From the NCBI GenBank assembly GCA_025963715.1, contig JAOQAG010000037.1, positions 1 through 64,000 on the forward strand: a stretch of DNA of 64,000 nucleotides, given 5' to 3'. Of the stretch, positions 1-8,560 are shown piece after piece. Within the stretch, counting starts at the first letter, position 1; the number at the start of each line of letters is the position of its first letter. This DNA is from Bacteroidota bacterium (GTDB lineage: Bacteria; Bacteroidota; Bacteroidia; 2-12-FULL-35-15). A program made the position numbers and the translations under genes. The notes under the pieces were generated by a model, which was given only the letters and a program-made list of their open reading frames with translations, ran no database searches and was not told the DNA's origin.

Positions 1-34
1 ATGTTGTTGTTTTTACAATGTTCACAAACAATAC

Positions 35-126
35 TGTCATCCCGGGCCTGACCCGGGATCTGTTAAATACTCGCAGCGCCCACACAGTTTTTAATTGGCA
101 GATCCCGGGTCAGGCCCGGGATGACA
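35..126. repeat. Family A palindromic doublet
   Basis: Two 28-bp arms (35..62 and 99..126) are perfect reverse complements separated by 36 bp. Each arm is itself a hairpin with a CCCGGG/CCCGGG stem. The same doublet occurs at 37975..38070 and 62037..62130, and single arms at 2457..2484, 9952..9979, 11277..11304 and 56173..56200. No coding potential is seen. The whole doublet can fold into one long cruciform or into two REP-like hairpins. Confidence 0.9.
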
Positions 127-160
127 ACTCCGAAGGAAAATCGTGGACTGTATTAACACA

Positions 161-246
161 CAGCATCTACACAGATTAGTAAATTCGTATTAATTGGTAT
201 TTAGTAGATCCCCGGATTGGTATATTCGTATTTATTCGTAATTCGT
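161..246. repeat. Family G repeat, 3' of uvrB
   Basis: This AT-rich module contains ATTGGTATTTAGTAGATC (193..210) and ATTCGTAATTCGTA-like units up to the uvrB stop codon. It matches modules at 2519..2578, 41107..41150, 58748..58789 and 59048..59089. It lies just downstream of the uvrB stop, which is on the minus strand. Confidence 0.75.
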
Positions 247-250
247 ATGT

Positions 251-2275
251 TTATTTATCTGCGAACAATTTTTCCAGTGCAAACATCTCATCGCGCAAGC
301 GTGCCGCTTCTGCAAAATCAAATGCTTTTGCCGCTACTTCCATAGCTTTGCGTGTGCGCGTAATGGCTTTTTGCAATTCTTCCTTGCTCATGTATTGTAC
401 CACCGGGTCGGCAGCGTAATTGATTTGCTCATTTTCAATGTACGGCCTTGCCAGATCGCCTTTTGCATCTACCACCACCGTGGTTTGTCCCATAATGGAA
501 GCCCTGGATTTATTAAGTGCCGTTGGAACCAGCCCGTGCTCCAGGTTATAGGCGATCTGTTTTTTTCTCCGGCGTTCTGTTTCATCGATCGTGCGCTTCA
601 TAGAATCTGTGATCTTATCCGCATACATGATCACACGTCCGTTGATGTTACGTGCTGCACGTCCCGCTGTTTGCGTCAATGCGCGGTCCGAGCGGAGAAA
701 ACCTTCTTTATCCGCATCCAATATCGCCACCAATGAAACTTCCGGAAGATCCAATCCTTCACGCAGCAAATTGATCCCGATCAGCACGTCAAATTTCCCC
801 AAACGCAGATCACGCAAAATTTCCACACGTTCCAGCGTATCCACATCAGAGTGAATGTAGCGGCAACGAATGCCAATATTCAGCATGTATTTATTCAATT
901 CTTCCGCCATGCGTTTTGTTAATGTTGTTACCAGCACACGCTCATCGCGCTTCGCCACTTTGTCCACTTCTTCCAGCAGATCATCGATCTGGTTAATGCT
1001 CGGGCGGATCTCAATGATCGGGTCCAGTAATCCCGTCGGGCGGATCAGCTGTTCTGCAACAATTCCTTCTGATTTTCCCAATTCGTATTCCGCAGGCGTT
1101 GCACTTACGTAGATCACCTGGTTGATCAGCGTTTCAAATTCATCGTAAGTAAGCGGACGGTTGTCCATCGCGGATGGCAAACGAAAACCAAACTCCACCA
1201 GATTTTGTTTCCGGGAACGGTCGCCGCCGAACATGGCGCGGATCTGCGGAAGCGTTACGTGACTTTCGTCGATCACCATTAAAAAATCATCCGGAAAATA
1301 ATCCAGCAAACAGAACGGACGTGAACCCGGACGGCGGCCGTCGAAGTAACGCGAATAATTTTCAATCCCGGAACAATAACCCAATTCGCGCATCATTTCC
1401 AGGTCGTACGTTACACGGTCTTCCAGCCGTTTTGCTTCCAGGTGTTTGCCTATCTCTTTAAAATAATCCACCTGGCGCACCATGTCTTCCTGGATCTGGA
1501 TAATGGAATTTTTCATCGTGTCTGCATTGGTCACAAACATGTTGGCAGGATAGATCGTGATCGCATCCATGCTTTCAATTTTTTTCCCGGTCGATGTTTC
1601 AAAATATTCAATTTCTTCGATCTCATCATCAAAGAATGTAACGCGTAATGAATAATCCGCATAAGCAAGATTGATATCCACCACATCGCCTTTTACACGA
1701 AAATTCCCGCGTAAAAAATCGGCCGTAGTGCGCGAATACAAGCTGCCTACCAGTAAATGCAAAAAACGATTGCGGCCAAGGATTTCGCCTTTTTTGATCC
1801 TGATCACGTTTTCCCGGAAGGAAACCGGATTTCCAATACCATAAATGCAGGAAACCGAGGACACCACAATTACATCGCGCCTTCCCGAAAGCAGGGCAGA
1901 AGTGGTGCTCAATCGTAATTTTTCGATCTCATCATTGATCGCCAGATCTTTTTCGATGTATGTATTGCTGCTCGGAATAAAAGCTTCCGGCTGATAATAA
2001 TCGTAATAGCTTACAAAATATTCTACGGAATTATTAGGAAAGAATTGCTTGAACTCTCCATACAGCTGCGCTGCAAGGGTCTTATTATGACTGAGGATCA
2101 ACGTCGGTTTTCCCGTTTGCTGGATCACATTGGCAATGGAAAACGTTTTACCGGAGCCGGTAACTCCTAATAATGTTTGTGCTGGTAAATTTTGATTTAC
2201 GCCTTCCACCATCTGTTTGATGGCGCTTGGCTGATCGCCCGTAGGCTGAAAATCGGAGACAAGTTTAAATTCCAT
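251..2275 (-). CDS. uvrB: UvrABC excinuclease subunit B
   Basis: This is the DNA helicase-like subunit of nucleotide excision repair. UvrA loads it at lesions and it then recruits UvrC for incision. The 674 residues match the family's usual length. Visible motifs are the Walker A GVTGSGKT (37-44), the beta-hairpin region YYDYYQPEAF (90-99) that inserts between strands, the DESH box (336-339), helicase motifs V and VI (LLREGLDLPE, QTAGRAARN) and a C-terminal UVR motif (about 640-670) that binds UvrC. It is transcribed alone after aroE, across a 294-bp repeat-rich gap. An exact -7 box (2284..2291) lies only 8 nt before the ATG, so the gene probably has its own near-leaderless promoter. No truncation is seen. 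Confidence 0.98.
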   Translation of the reverse strand: MEFKLVSDFQPTGDQPSAIKQMVEGVNQNLPAQTLLGVTGSGKTFSIANVIQQTGKPTLILSHNKTLAAQLYGEFKQFFPNNSVEYFVSYYDYYQPEAFIPSSNTYIEKDLAINDEIEKLRLSTTSALLSGRRDVIVVSSVSCIYGIGNPVSFRENVIRIKKGEILGRNRFLHLLVGSLYSRTTADFLRGNFRVKGDVVDINLAYADYSLRVTFFDDEIEEIEYFETSTGKKIESMDAITIYPANMFVTNADTMKNSIIQIQEDMVRQVDYFKEIGKHLEAKRLEDRVTYDLEMMRELGYCSGIENYSRYFDGRRPGSRPFCLLDYFPDDFLMVIDESHVTLPQIRAMFGGDRSRKQNLVEFGFRLPSAMDNRPLTYDEFETLINQVIYVSATPAEYELGKSEGIVAEQLIRPTGLLDPIIEIRPSINQIDDLLEEVDKVAKRDERVLVTTLTKRMAEELNKYMLNIGIRCRYIHSDVDTLERVEILRDLRLGKFDVLIGINLLREGLDLPEVSLVAILDADKEGFLRSDRALTQTAGRAARNINGRVIMYADKITDSMKRTIDETERRRKKQIAYNLEHGLVPTALNKSRASIMGQTTVVVDAKGDLARPYIENEQINYAADPVVQYMSKEELQKAITRTRKAMEVAAKAFDFAEAARLRDEMFALEKLFADK

Positions 2276-2283
2276 GATAAATG

Positions 2284-2291
2284 CAAAATTA
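2284..2291 (-). promoter_or_regulatory. Putative -7 promoter box of uvrB
   Basis: On the minus strand this reads TAATTTTG, an exact match to the Bacteroidota consensus TAnnTTTG, 8 nt upstream of the uvrB ATG. No convincing -33 TTG is visible. The short distance implies a leader of only a few nucleotides. Confidence 0.55.
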
Positions 2292-2319
2292 CGGAATAAT
2301 TCGCGGGATAATTAAAGGA

Positions 2320-2578
2320 GTTCAAAGTTTAAAGTTCAAAGTTTGCTGTGCGCAGATGCTGTGTATAATTTACCACAAAGGCACGAAGGCCACAAAGAAG
2401 GACAGTTCAGTAATTAACAATAGTGTTTATTTGAATAATAATCATTCTTTCGATTCGTCATCCCGGGTCAGGCCCGGGATGACAAAGCAGAAGAAAAATT
2501 GCACTCCGAAACAAACACAGCAAATACCCAGATTCGTATATTGGTACAAATTGGTATTTAGTAGATTCGTTATTCGTA
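2320..2578. repeat. Mosaic repeat block D-E-A-G between uvrB and aroE
   Basis: Four modules follow each other: D (2320..2363, TTCAAAGTTTAAAGTTC then GCTGTGCGCAGATGCTGTG), E (2373..2402, CACAAAGGCACGAAGG-like), a single A hairpin (2457..2484) and G (2519..2578). The G module runs past the aroE stop codon. The A copy has the outer end of a left arm and the outer end of a right arm, as if a doublet had lost its middle. Long open frames here are translations of repeats. Confidence 0.85.
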
Positions 2579-3340
2579 CCCCCAGATCCGCCACGCTTCT
2601 TCCGCCTGTTGCTGCAGCATCGACAAACCGTTTACAGTGGCAGCACCCTGCAATTTTCCACGTTTTAAAAATTCCGTTTCCGCCGGATTGTATACCAGGT
2701 CGTATAATAAATGAGAAGGACTAAGATATTGATAAGGAATTTCCGGCGCGCTGTTTATATCCGGAAAAGTTCCAAGCGGCGTGGTATTTACAATCAGTTT
2801 AAAAGCATTGAATATGTATTCATTGAGTTCTGAATACTCAAATATATTTGGAGATTGTATTTTCGAATTTTTTTTATTGCGCGTTACAAAATAACAATCC
2901 AGCCCGATCTCTTTCAGCACATACGCCACCGCTTTGGATGCGCCGCCTGTTCCCAGGATCAATGCGCGCTCGTGCTGCGTTTCTAAAAATGGTTTGATGC
3001 TTTGGCGAAACCCAAATGCGTCAGTATTGTATCCTGTTAGTCTTGCTACCTGATACTCATCTCTTGATACCTTTATGCAATTGACAGCGCCAATTTTTTT
3101 TGCCGTTTCATCCAATTCATCCAAAAACGGGATCACACTTTCTTTATAAGGAATGGTCACGCTTAATCCTTTAATGCTTTGATCGCTGCTGATCAATGAA
3201 GGAAGTTCATCAATAGTGGAAATAGGGTAGAGGTTAAATTCACAACCGCTGATGTTTTCTTTTTCGAATTTTTCAGTAAAATATTTTTGGGAAAAAGAAT
3301 GTCCGAGCGGGTAACCAATGAGTCCGTATGTTTTTTTCAT
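2570..3340 (-). CDS. aroE: Shikimate 5-dehydrogenase
   Basis: This enzyme reduces 3-dehydroshikimate to shikimate with NADPH in aromatic amino acid synthesis. The protein starts at MKKTYGLIGYPLGHSFS (ATG at 3340), giving 256 residues, slightly short but typical for Bacteroidota. A longer frame upstream (to 3523) only translates E-type repeats, so I reject it. Substrate-binding SxS/HS residues are at 14-17, catalytic Lys66 is in VTIPYK, Asp107 is in NTDAFG, and the nucleotide-binding GTGGASKAV is at 130-138. The stop codon lies inside a family G repeat, so the last residues (GYE) are shared with repeat sequence. It follows DedA on the same strand after a 212-bp gap. Confidence 0.95.
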   Translation of the reverse strand: MKKTYGLIGYPLGHSFSQKYFTEKFEKENISGCEFNLYPISTIDELPSLISSDQSIKGLSVTIPYKESVIPFLDELDETAKKIGAVNCIKVSRDEYQVARLTGYNTDAFGFRQSIKPFLETQHERALILGTGGASKAVAYVLKEIGLDCYFVTRNKKNSKIQSPNIFEYSELNEYIFNAFKLIVNTTPLGTFPDINSAPEIPYQYLSPSHLLYDLVYNPAETEFLKRGKLQGAATVNGLSMLQQQAEEAWRIWGYE

Positions 3341-3404
3341 GAACGTTTTTATCTTGGAAATATAAATACCGTAGTTTTTGAGAAACAGTTCGCAGCATAC
3401 ATTT

Positions 3405-3490
3405 AGCTTTGCGTTCTTTGCGCCTTTGCGAGAAACACACACAGCACACATCCGGCTCTGCGTTCTCCGCGTCTCTGCGAGAAATAAAAA
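3405..3490. repeat. Tandem family E repeat units
   Basis: Two related units, roughly TTTGCGTTCTTTGCGCC plus TTTGCGAGAAA (about 3410..3440) and TCTGCGTTCTCCGCG plus TCTGCGAGAAA (about 3461..3487), are spaced by about 51 bp. Inverse-orientation relatives are at 2373..2402, 38672..38707 and 57171..57205. They fill the aroE to dedA gap. Confidence 0.7.
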
Positions 3491-3552
3491 AGATGCGAGC
3501 CTGCGAGCCACACAACAAAACACTTCTGCAAGAAAAATCTTCGTGGTAAAAC

Positions 3553-4188
3553 CTACGCTTTTTTGCTCATTCTTGATCTCAAAAATTCGAAAATGATCGG
3601 CAGTACCGAAATGAAAATAATCCCAAGGGCAACCAATTCAATGTTTTTTCTGATCCATGGGATCTCGCCTAAAAAGTAACCGGCCATGGTCAGGGACGCG
3701 ATCCAGATAGCGCCGCCTAACACATCAAACGATAAGAATTTACGGTATTTCATTTCTGCGATCCCTGCAACAAATGGGGAGAACGTTCTTACGATCGGAA
3801 CAAAACGCGCCATGATAATGGTTTTTGGTCCGTGCTTTTCAAAAAAGCCATGTGTTTTCTCCAGATATTCAGGTTTCACTAAATTTTTCCCACGCACTTT
3901 TATCTGCAGCACCTTTAAACCGATCTTCCGCCCGATCCAGTAATTGACATTGTCACCAACCACAGCCGCAACAAACAGCAGGATCAGCAGATACGATAAA
4001 TTCAGATAACCCAATCGTGCAAACAAGCCTGCAGTAAACAAAAGCGAATCGCCCGGTAAAAACGGCATGATCACCAATCCTGTTTCAATAAAGATCACAA
4101 GGAATAAAATAATGTACACCGCATCGTTGTAATTTTGAAATAACCATTCGAAATCAAGATGCAGAATGTGCTTGAATAATTCAACCAT
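3553..4188 (-). CDS. DedA/VTT-family membrane protein
   Basis: This 211-residue inner-membrane protein belongs to the DedA (SNARE-associated/VTT) family. Members are linked to membrane homeostasis and in some cases to undecaprenyl-phosphate or lipid flipping. Seen here are about five hydrophobic segments, the family signature LPFLPGDSLLFTAGLFA near 41-58, and a central FxRFxPxxRTFxPFVAG-type motif (ARFVPIVRTFSPFVAG). The C-terminus is basic (RSRMSKKA). It sits between a rhodanese gene and aroE on one strand; the functions are unrelated, so shared transcription is only possible. The specific substrate cannot be read from sequence. Confidence 0.9.
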   Translation of the reverse strand: MVELFKHILHLDFEWLFQNYNDAVYIILFLVIFIETGLVIMPFLPGDSLLFTAGLFARLGYLNLSYLLILLFVAAVVGDNVNYWIGRKIGLKVLQIKVRGKNLVKPEYLEKTHGFFEKHGPKTIIMARFVPIVRTFSPFVAGIAEMKYRKFLSFDVLGGAIWIASLTMAGYFLGEIPWIRKNIELVALGIIFISVLPIIFEFLRSRMSKKA

Positions 4189-4223
4189 TTTCGGTAAGAA
4201 ATTTTAGGAGATAGATTTGGAAA

Positions 4224-4260
4224 TTTCCGGGCGCCTCATTAAAAAAAAGACGCCCGGAAA
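4224..4260. terminator. Hairpin between rhodanese and dedA genes
   Basis: A perfect 10-bp inverted repeat (4224..4233 and 4251..4260, TTTCCGGGCG) encloses a 17-nt loop that reads as a run of eight T on the minus strand. The T tract lies inside the loop, not after the stem, so it is not a canonical Rho-independent terminator. It begins 2 nt after the rhodanese stop and could be a terminator, processing site or attenuator. Confidence 0.5.
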
Positions 4261-4262
4261 AA

Positions 4263-4577
4263 TTAATATTTTGGCAACGATTTGTCGATTTCATTTGCCC
4301 ATGCAATGATGCCGCCTTTCAGGTTATACACATTCGTATATCCCTGCGATTCCAGCGCCTGGCAAATAGCACCCGAGCGGGCGCCGCTTCTGCAATGAAC
4401 GATCACTTGTTTGTCTCTTGCAATTTTATCCAGGTTATCCATCACATCGCCCATTGGGATGTGTAATCCGCCGATCTGACAAATTTCCAGCTCATGTGTT
4501 TCACGCACATCGATCAGTTGGAAATCTGCATTGTTATCTTTTAAGTTCTTTAATTCGGATACGGTAATTTCTTTCAT
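4263..4577 (-). CDS. Single-domain rhodanese-like protein
   Basis: This is a 104-residue single rhodanese domain, likely cytoplasmic since no signal peptide is present. Rhodaneses carry sulfur as a persulfide on the active-site cysteine. Seen here are the N-terminal LIDVRETHE motif (21-29), active-site Cys62 in HCRSGARS, and the C-terminal NLKGGIIAW typical of GlpE/PspE-like members. It lies 109 bp downstream of the ComA-like gene and upstream of dedA. The sulfur donor and acceptor are unknown. A role with the cysteine desulfurase at 8714 or with sulfur flux to ComA is speculation. Confidence 0.93.
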   Translation of the reverse strand: MKEITVSELKNLKDNNADFQLIDVRETHELEICQIGGLHIPMGDVMDNLDKIARDKQVIVHCRSGARSGAICQALESQGYTNVYNLKGGIIAWANEIDKSLPKY

Positions 4578-4686
4578 CGTTTTTATTTTCTAAAGTATTT
4601 TTTTATTTCCTTTTAATACACAACACTCCAACATTTTGTTTTTTTTTCACACGCAGATCTAAAATCTAACATCTCATGTCTAACAT

Positions 4687-5481
4687 CTACCCTTCCTGTT
4701 TTTGTTTCATTTCGTTTGGCAAGTAACTAAAAAAAGTATCGCCACGCAAACCCAAACGCAATGTTTCCAACGGGATCACATCATCGTATGCAATATTTCC
4801 CAAATTGGCATTGGCGCCCAATAATTTCAAGAACCAAACCTGCTGTCCTTTTTGAGGCGCTTCCCACAAAATATCATCCTTTTTTACTTTCGCTAAAATT
4901 TTATTGATCAGCAGCGTGTGCGCATTTCCGTTGGCACGATAAATTCCCACATTTCCGCTTTCACGCGCTTCCGCGATCACTTTCCAGGAACCCGCCTGCA
5001 ATTCTTTGTTCATCATCGAAACCCACATCGCCGGGTGAATGATCAGTCCGGCTTCCTTGGAACCCACTTCCGAAAGCACCGTATGATTTTTTGCAAGCGT
5101 ATGGATGTACTCACATTTTTTATCATGCGGCATCACGATCGAACCATCGGAAACCTCGGCACAATCCAGCTTCAGCTTATCGATCAGCTTACGGTAATCA
5201 TCAAACATATTGCGCACAATAAATGCTTCAAACAAAGTTCCGCCAAGGTAAATTTTCATCCCGGCTTCCTTGTATAATTTGATCTTTTGTTCAAGATTTT
5301 TGGTCAGGTAGGAGGTCCCGAATCCCAATTTAATAATATCTGTGTATTCGCTGTTTGCATCTAAAAAATCTTCAACCTGGCGAATGCTCAGCCCTTTGTC
5401 CATCATCATGGTTAATCCGCTGTTACGCGGACGGGATGGCCGTTCGGGAATGTGTGGCAGTGTAAAATTATTCATACTCAT
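4687..5481 (-). CDS. Phosphosulfolactate synthase-like protein (ComA family)
   Basis: This 264-residue protein matches the ComA family throughout. ComA adds sulfite to phosphoenolpyruvate to give (R)-phosphosulfolactate, the first step of coenzyme M synthesis in methanogens. Features seen are the TIM-barrel-like run IIKLGFGTSYL, YLGGTLFEAF, EVSDGSI, SEVGSKEAG and the late GNVGIYRANG. Its start overlaps the stop of the upstream TPR gene by ATGA, so the two are probably translationally coupled. A second ATG two codons in is also possible. Bacteroidota are not known to make coenzyme M, so the product may feed sulfolactate, cysteate or sulfonolipid synthesis. No ComB or ComC homologue is in this window. 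Confidence 0.85.
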   Translation of the reverse strand: MSMNNFTLPHIPERPSRPRNSGLTMMMDKGLSIRQVEDFLDANSEYTDIIKLGFGTSYLTKNLEQKIKLYKEAGMKIYLGGTLFEAFIVRNMFDDYRKLIDKLKLDCAEVSDGSIVMPHDKKCEYIHTLAKNHTVLSEVGSKEAGLIIHPAMWVSMMNKELQAGSWKVIAEARESGNVGIYRANGNAHTLLINKILAKVKKDDILWEAPQKGQQVWFLKLLGANANLGNIAYDDVIPLETLRLGLRGDTFFSYLPNEMKQKQEG

Positions 5482-6893
5482 TTTTTATAGGATTCTATCA
5501 GGTCCGTGATGCTGCTATTTTCTTTCAGATCCGGACTGTATTCAAATAATTCGTTGTGTTTCTCGTAATCCAGTGCCAGTGCACTTTGTAAAAAGCTCAA
5601 TGCTTCCTGTTTCTGGCCAATGCTCATCAGGCAGGCAGCAATCCGGTAGTGCAGGGCAGCATTTTGCGGATGATGCTTGATGCCTTCCGCTAAAATTTCC
5701 AGTGATCCGTTCTTATTTTCCTGTTCAAACAGTAAATTTGCATAATCCAGCCAGATCTCCGCATTGCTCGGATCCAGTTCAATTACTTTTTTAAAGGATT
5801 CTTCCGCATCTTCATAAAACTGCATTTTTTCCTGCAATTCGCCGTAAATGTACCAGAATTCAGCATTCTCTTTTTCCAGCTCCAGCGCTTTTTTCACATA
5901 GTGAATACCTTCTGCGGTTTTTTCCTGCGCATCCAGCACAATCCCAATCCCCAGCCATGCATCCGATAACTGGTTGTTCAATTTGATCGCTTTGTTATAA
6001 TAGATCAGCGCATGCTCAAAATCATCTTTTTTCTCGTAACATTCACCAATATAATAAAACGTGATCGCATCCGGCTCTTCCACTTTCAGCGTGTCCTTAT
6101 ACACTTCAATGGCTTCATCCAGGCGGTTCAAATTGGCAAGCGAGTTGGCTTTGTTAAAATAAGCCGAAGCAAAATCATCCTGGATCGCAATCGCATAATC
6201 ATAGGCGTCAATTGCTTTTTCAAACAATCCCAAACGGTTGTAAGCCACACCCAGGTTAAACCAGGCAGTAGCCGTGTACGGATGTTTATCCGTAAAATCT
6301 GTGTAATATTTTACACTTTCCTCGGATTGTCCGTTCAGTTCATAACAAAACGCCAGCTCATACAGCGCCGCTTCATTTTCCGGGTTTTCCGCAATGGCTT
6401 TTTTCAGGTAATAAATGGCATCGTCGAATTTGGCTGTATTTTCAAATTCAAAAGCCATGGCCAGGTAAATTTCGTCCAGCTCTTCCGCATTATCCGCTGC
6501 TTTTTTGTAATTCTCGATCGCCTGCTCCGTTAATCCCATCTGGCTGTAAATGCTGCCTTTGGTCATGTATAATTCAGCATTGGAGGGTTCCATGCTTTCT
6601 ACAAACGATAAGATCTCCAATGCTTTCTGGCTTTGGTTGGTAGCAGCAAAGATCTGTGCTTTTCTTAAAAAAAACACAGTAGAGAAAGGGTATTGCCCGA
6701 TCGCAAATTCAATCACCTGGAGTGATTTCTTGGGATTATTCTTGTCGATGTAATAATCTATAATGTCCTCAAACTCTTCCGAATCAAAAAAATAGTGCTT
6801 GCCATTTTGTATCATCTCCTCAAAGCGGTCAACAAGTAGTAGTATCTGTTGTGCTCCTTTACGTTCGTTGTCTCCAAAATCTTCGCTCATCAA
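5478..6893 (-). CDS. Tetratricopeptide-repeat protein
   Basis: This 471-residue soluble protein is built almost wholly of TPR units (about ten or more 34-residue helical hairpins, e.g. AWFNLGVAYNRLGLFEKAID and AIENYKKAADNAEELDEIYL). It has no signal peptide or membrane segment, so it is likely a cytoplasmic scaffold. It is the first gene of the minus-strand run and overlaps the ComA-like gene by 4 bp. The tight coupling suggests the two proteins act together, but the partner is not identifiable from sequence. Confidence 0.9.
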   Translation of the reverse strand: MMSEDFGDNERKGAQQILLLVDRFEEMIQNGKHYFFDSEEFEDIIDYYIDKNNPKKSLQVIEFAIGQYPFSTVFFLRKAQIFAATNQSQKALEILSFVESMEPSNAELYMTKGSIYSQMGLTEQAIENYKKAADNAEELDEIYLAMAFEFENTAKFDDAIYYLKKAIAENPENEAALYELAFCYELNGQSEESVKYYTDFTDKHPYTATAWFNLGVAYNRLGLFEKAIDAYDYAIAIQDDFASAYFNKANSLANLNRLDEAIEVYKDTLKVEEPDAITFYYIGECYEKKDDFEHALIYYNKAIKLNNQLSDAWLGIGIVLDAQEKTAEGIHYVKKALELEKENAEFWYIYGELQEKMQFYEDAEESFKKVIELDPSNAEIWLDYANLLFEQENKNGSLEILAEGIKHHPQNAALHYRIAACLMSIGQKQEALSFLQSALALDYEKHNELFEYSPDLKENSSITDLIESYKK

Positions 6894-7055
6894 TCTATAT
6901 ATTAAAGTTTACAACCCAATGAAAAACTTCCTTTCCATTGTACTAAAAATTTTAGCAAAATTACTAAAAAATCAACTAACCGGGTGCATAATCTTTTTCA
7001 ACAACCGGCGGTTGAATGTTTAGAATTAAATTTACAAAATAAATACCGAAAAGCC

Positions 7056-7063
7056 TATCTTTG
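7056..7063 (+). promoter_or_regulatory. Putative -7 promoter box of glmM-like gene
   Basis: TATCTTTG exactly matches TAnnTTTG, 46 nt upstream of the start codon. A TTTACA about 20 bp upstream (7031..7036) may serve as a weak -33 element. Confidence 0.5.
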
Positions 7064-7109
7064 TGGGCTCAAATTTTGAAACACTACTCAGAGAAAATTA
7101 AGATACATT

Positions 7110-8555
7110 ATGACGTTAATTAAATCAATATCAGGCATACGGGGAACAATCGGGGGGAAACCTGGAGAAGGATTAAGTCCCCTGGATGTGGTCAAATTTA
7201 CATCCGCCTACGCTGCATGGATTGCCGCACGCACAACTGCAGGCAAAAAAATAAAAATTGTGGTGGGCCGCGATGCCCGTATTTCCGGCGAAATGGTGAA
7301 CAACCTGGTACTGGGAACTTTACAGGGAATGGGTGTGGATGTGATCGACATCGGCTTATCTACCACACCTACAGTGGAAATTGCCGTTCCCGGAGAAAAT
7401 GCCGATGGTGGAATTATCCTTACCGCCAGCCACAATCCAAAACAATGGAATGCGCTGAAATTACTGAACGAAAAAGGAGAATTTATCTCCGAAAAGGATG
7501 GTGCCGACCTGCTGGAAATAGCTGAAAAAGAGACCTATACATTTGCCGATGTAAATTCATTGGGAAAGATCACGAAAAACGACACGTATTTTCAAAAACA
7601 CATCGACCAGATCCTGGCGCTTTCCTTAGTGGACGTTCCGGCGATCAAAGCGGCTAAATTTAAAGTGGTGATCGATTGTGTGAATTCCACCGGTGGCATT
7701 GTGCTTCCACAGCTTTTAGAAGCACTTGGTGTTGAAAATGTGGTGCAATTGTATTGCGACCCAACCGGCGAATTTCCGCACAACCCGGAGCCTTTGCCGG
7801 AAAACTTACGCGATATTTCCAAAGCAGTGAAAAAAGAAAAAGCGCACTTGGGAATTGTAGTGGATCCGGATGTAGACAGGCTTGCACTGGTTTGTGAAGA
7901 TGGGGAAATGTTCGGGGAAGAATATACACTGGTAGCGGTTGCCGAATATGTATTGAACAAACGCAGCCCGTCCGAAAAAGCGGCTGGCAAAAGAGGAAAT
8001 ACTGTTTCTAATTTATCATCTACCCGTGCTTTGCGCGATGTGACCGAAAAACACGGTGGCGCTTACACTGCTTCGGCTGTAGGCGAAGTGAATGTGGTAA
8101 AAATGATGAAAGAAACCAAAGCCATTATCGGGGGAGAAGGCAATGGGGGCGTGATTCTGCCGGAACTACATTACGGCCGTGATGCATTGGTTGGAATTGC
8201 TTTATTCCTGTCGCATCTGGCAAAATATGGTAAAACCTGCTCTATGCTGCGTTCTACGTACCCGGATTATCATATTTCCAAAAACAAGATTGAATTAACC
8301 CCGGAGATCAACGTGGATAGCATTTTAGCGGGCGTTCAGGAAAAATACAAAAAACAGCCGATCAATACTGTGGACGGTGTAAAGATCGAATTCGACAAGG
8401 AATGGGTGCATTTGCGCAAATCAAATACCGAAGCGATCATCCGTATTTATTCCGAAAGCGAAAGTGAAACGACTGCCGATAATCTTGCTAAAAAAATAAT
8501 GGCTGATATCCGCGAATTGATAAAAATGCAGCAAATTACCGTTACGAATAACTAA
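7110..8555 (+). CDS. glmM: Phosphoglucosamine mutase/phosphohexomutase
   Basis: This alpha-D-phosphohexomutase, most likely GlmM, interconverts glucosamine-6-phosphate and glucosamine-1-phosphate for peptidoglycan and LPS. Over 481 residues it shows the phosphoserine loop TASHNP (Ser107), the metal-binding DPDVDR (252-257), the sugar-binding GEGNGG (342-347) and the phosphate-binding RKSNTEAIIRIYSE near the C-terminus. Phosphomannomutase activity cannot be excluded. The last codons (VTNN-stop) fall in a TTACGAATAACTAA sequence that resembles family G repeats. A perfect 16-bp inverted repeat follows 5 nt after the stop. Confidence 0.88.
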   Translation: MTLIKSISGIRGTIGGKPGEGLSPLDVVKFTSAYAAWIAARTTAGKKIKIVVGRDARISGEMVNNLVLGTLQGMGVDVIDIGLSTTPTVEIAVPGENADGGIILTASHNPKQWNALKLLNEKGEFISEKDGADLLEIAEKETYTFADVNSLGKITKNDTYFQKHIDQILALSLVDVPAIKAAKFKVVIDCVNSTGGIVLPQLLEALGVENVVQLYCDPTGEFPHNPEPLPENLRDISKAVKKEKAHLGIVVDPDVDRLALVCEDGEMFGEEYTLVAVAEYVLNKRSPSEKAAGKRGNTVSNLSSTRALRDVTEKHGGAYTASAVGEVNVVKMMKETKAIIGGEGNGGVILPELHYGRDALVGIALFLSHLAKYGKTCSMLRSTYPDYHISKNKIELTPEINVDSILAGVQEKYKKQPINTVDGVKIEFDKEWVHLRKSNTEAIIRIYSESESETTADNLAKKIMADIRELIKMQQITVTNN

Positions 8556-8560
8556 TTTTT

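Noticed and set aside
371-1648. Open frames on the plus strand within uvrB
   Set aside because: They are antisense shadows of a strongly supported gene with no protein-like features.
2281-2724. Plus-strand frame of about 147 codons between uvrB and aroE
   Set aside because: It translates D, E, A and G repeats and then the reverse of aroE.
3341-3523. N-terminal extension of aroE
   Set aside because: The added residues are translated E repeats; the conserved family N-terminus starts at ATG 3340.
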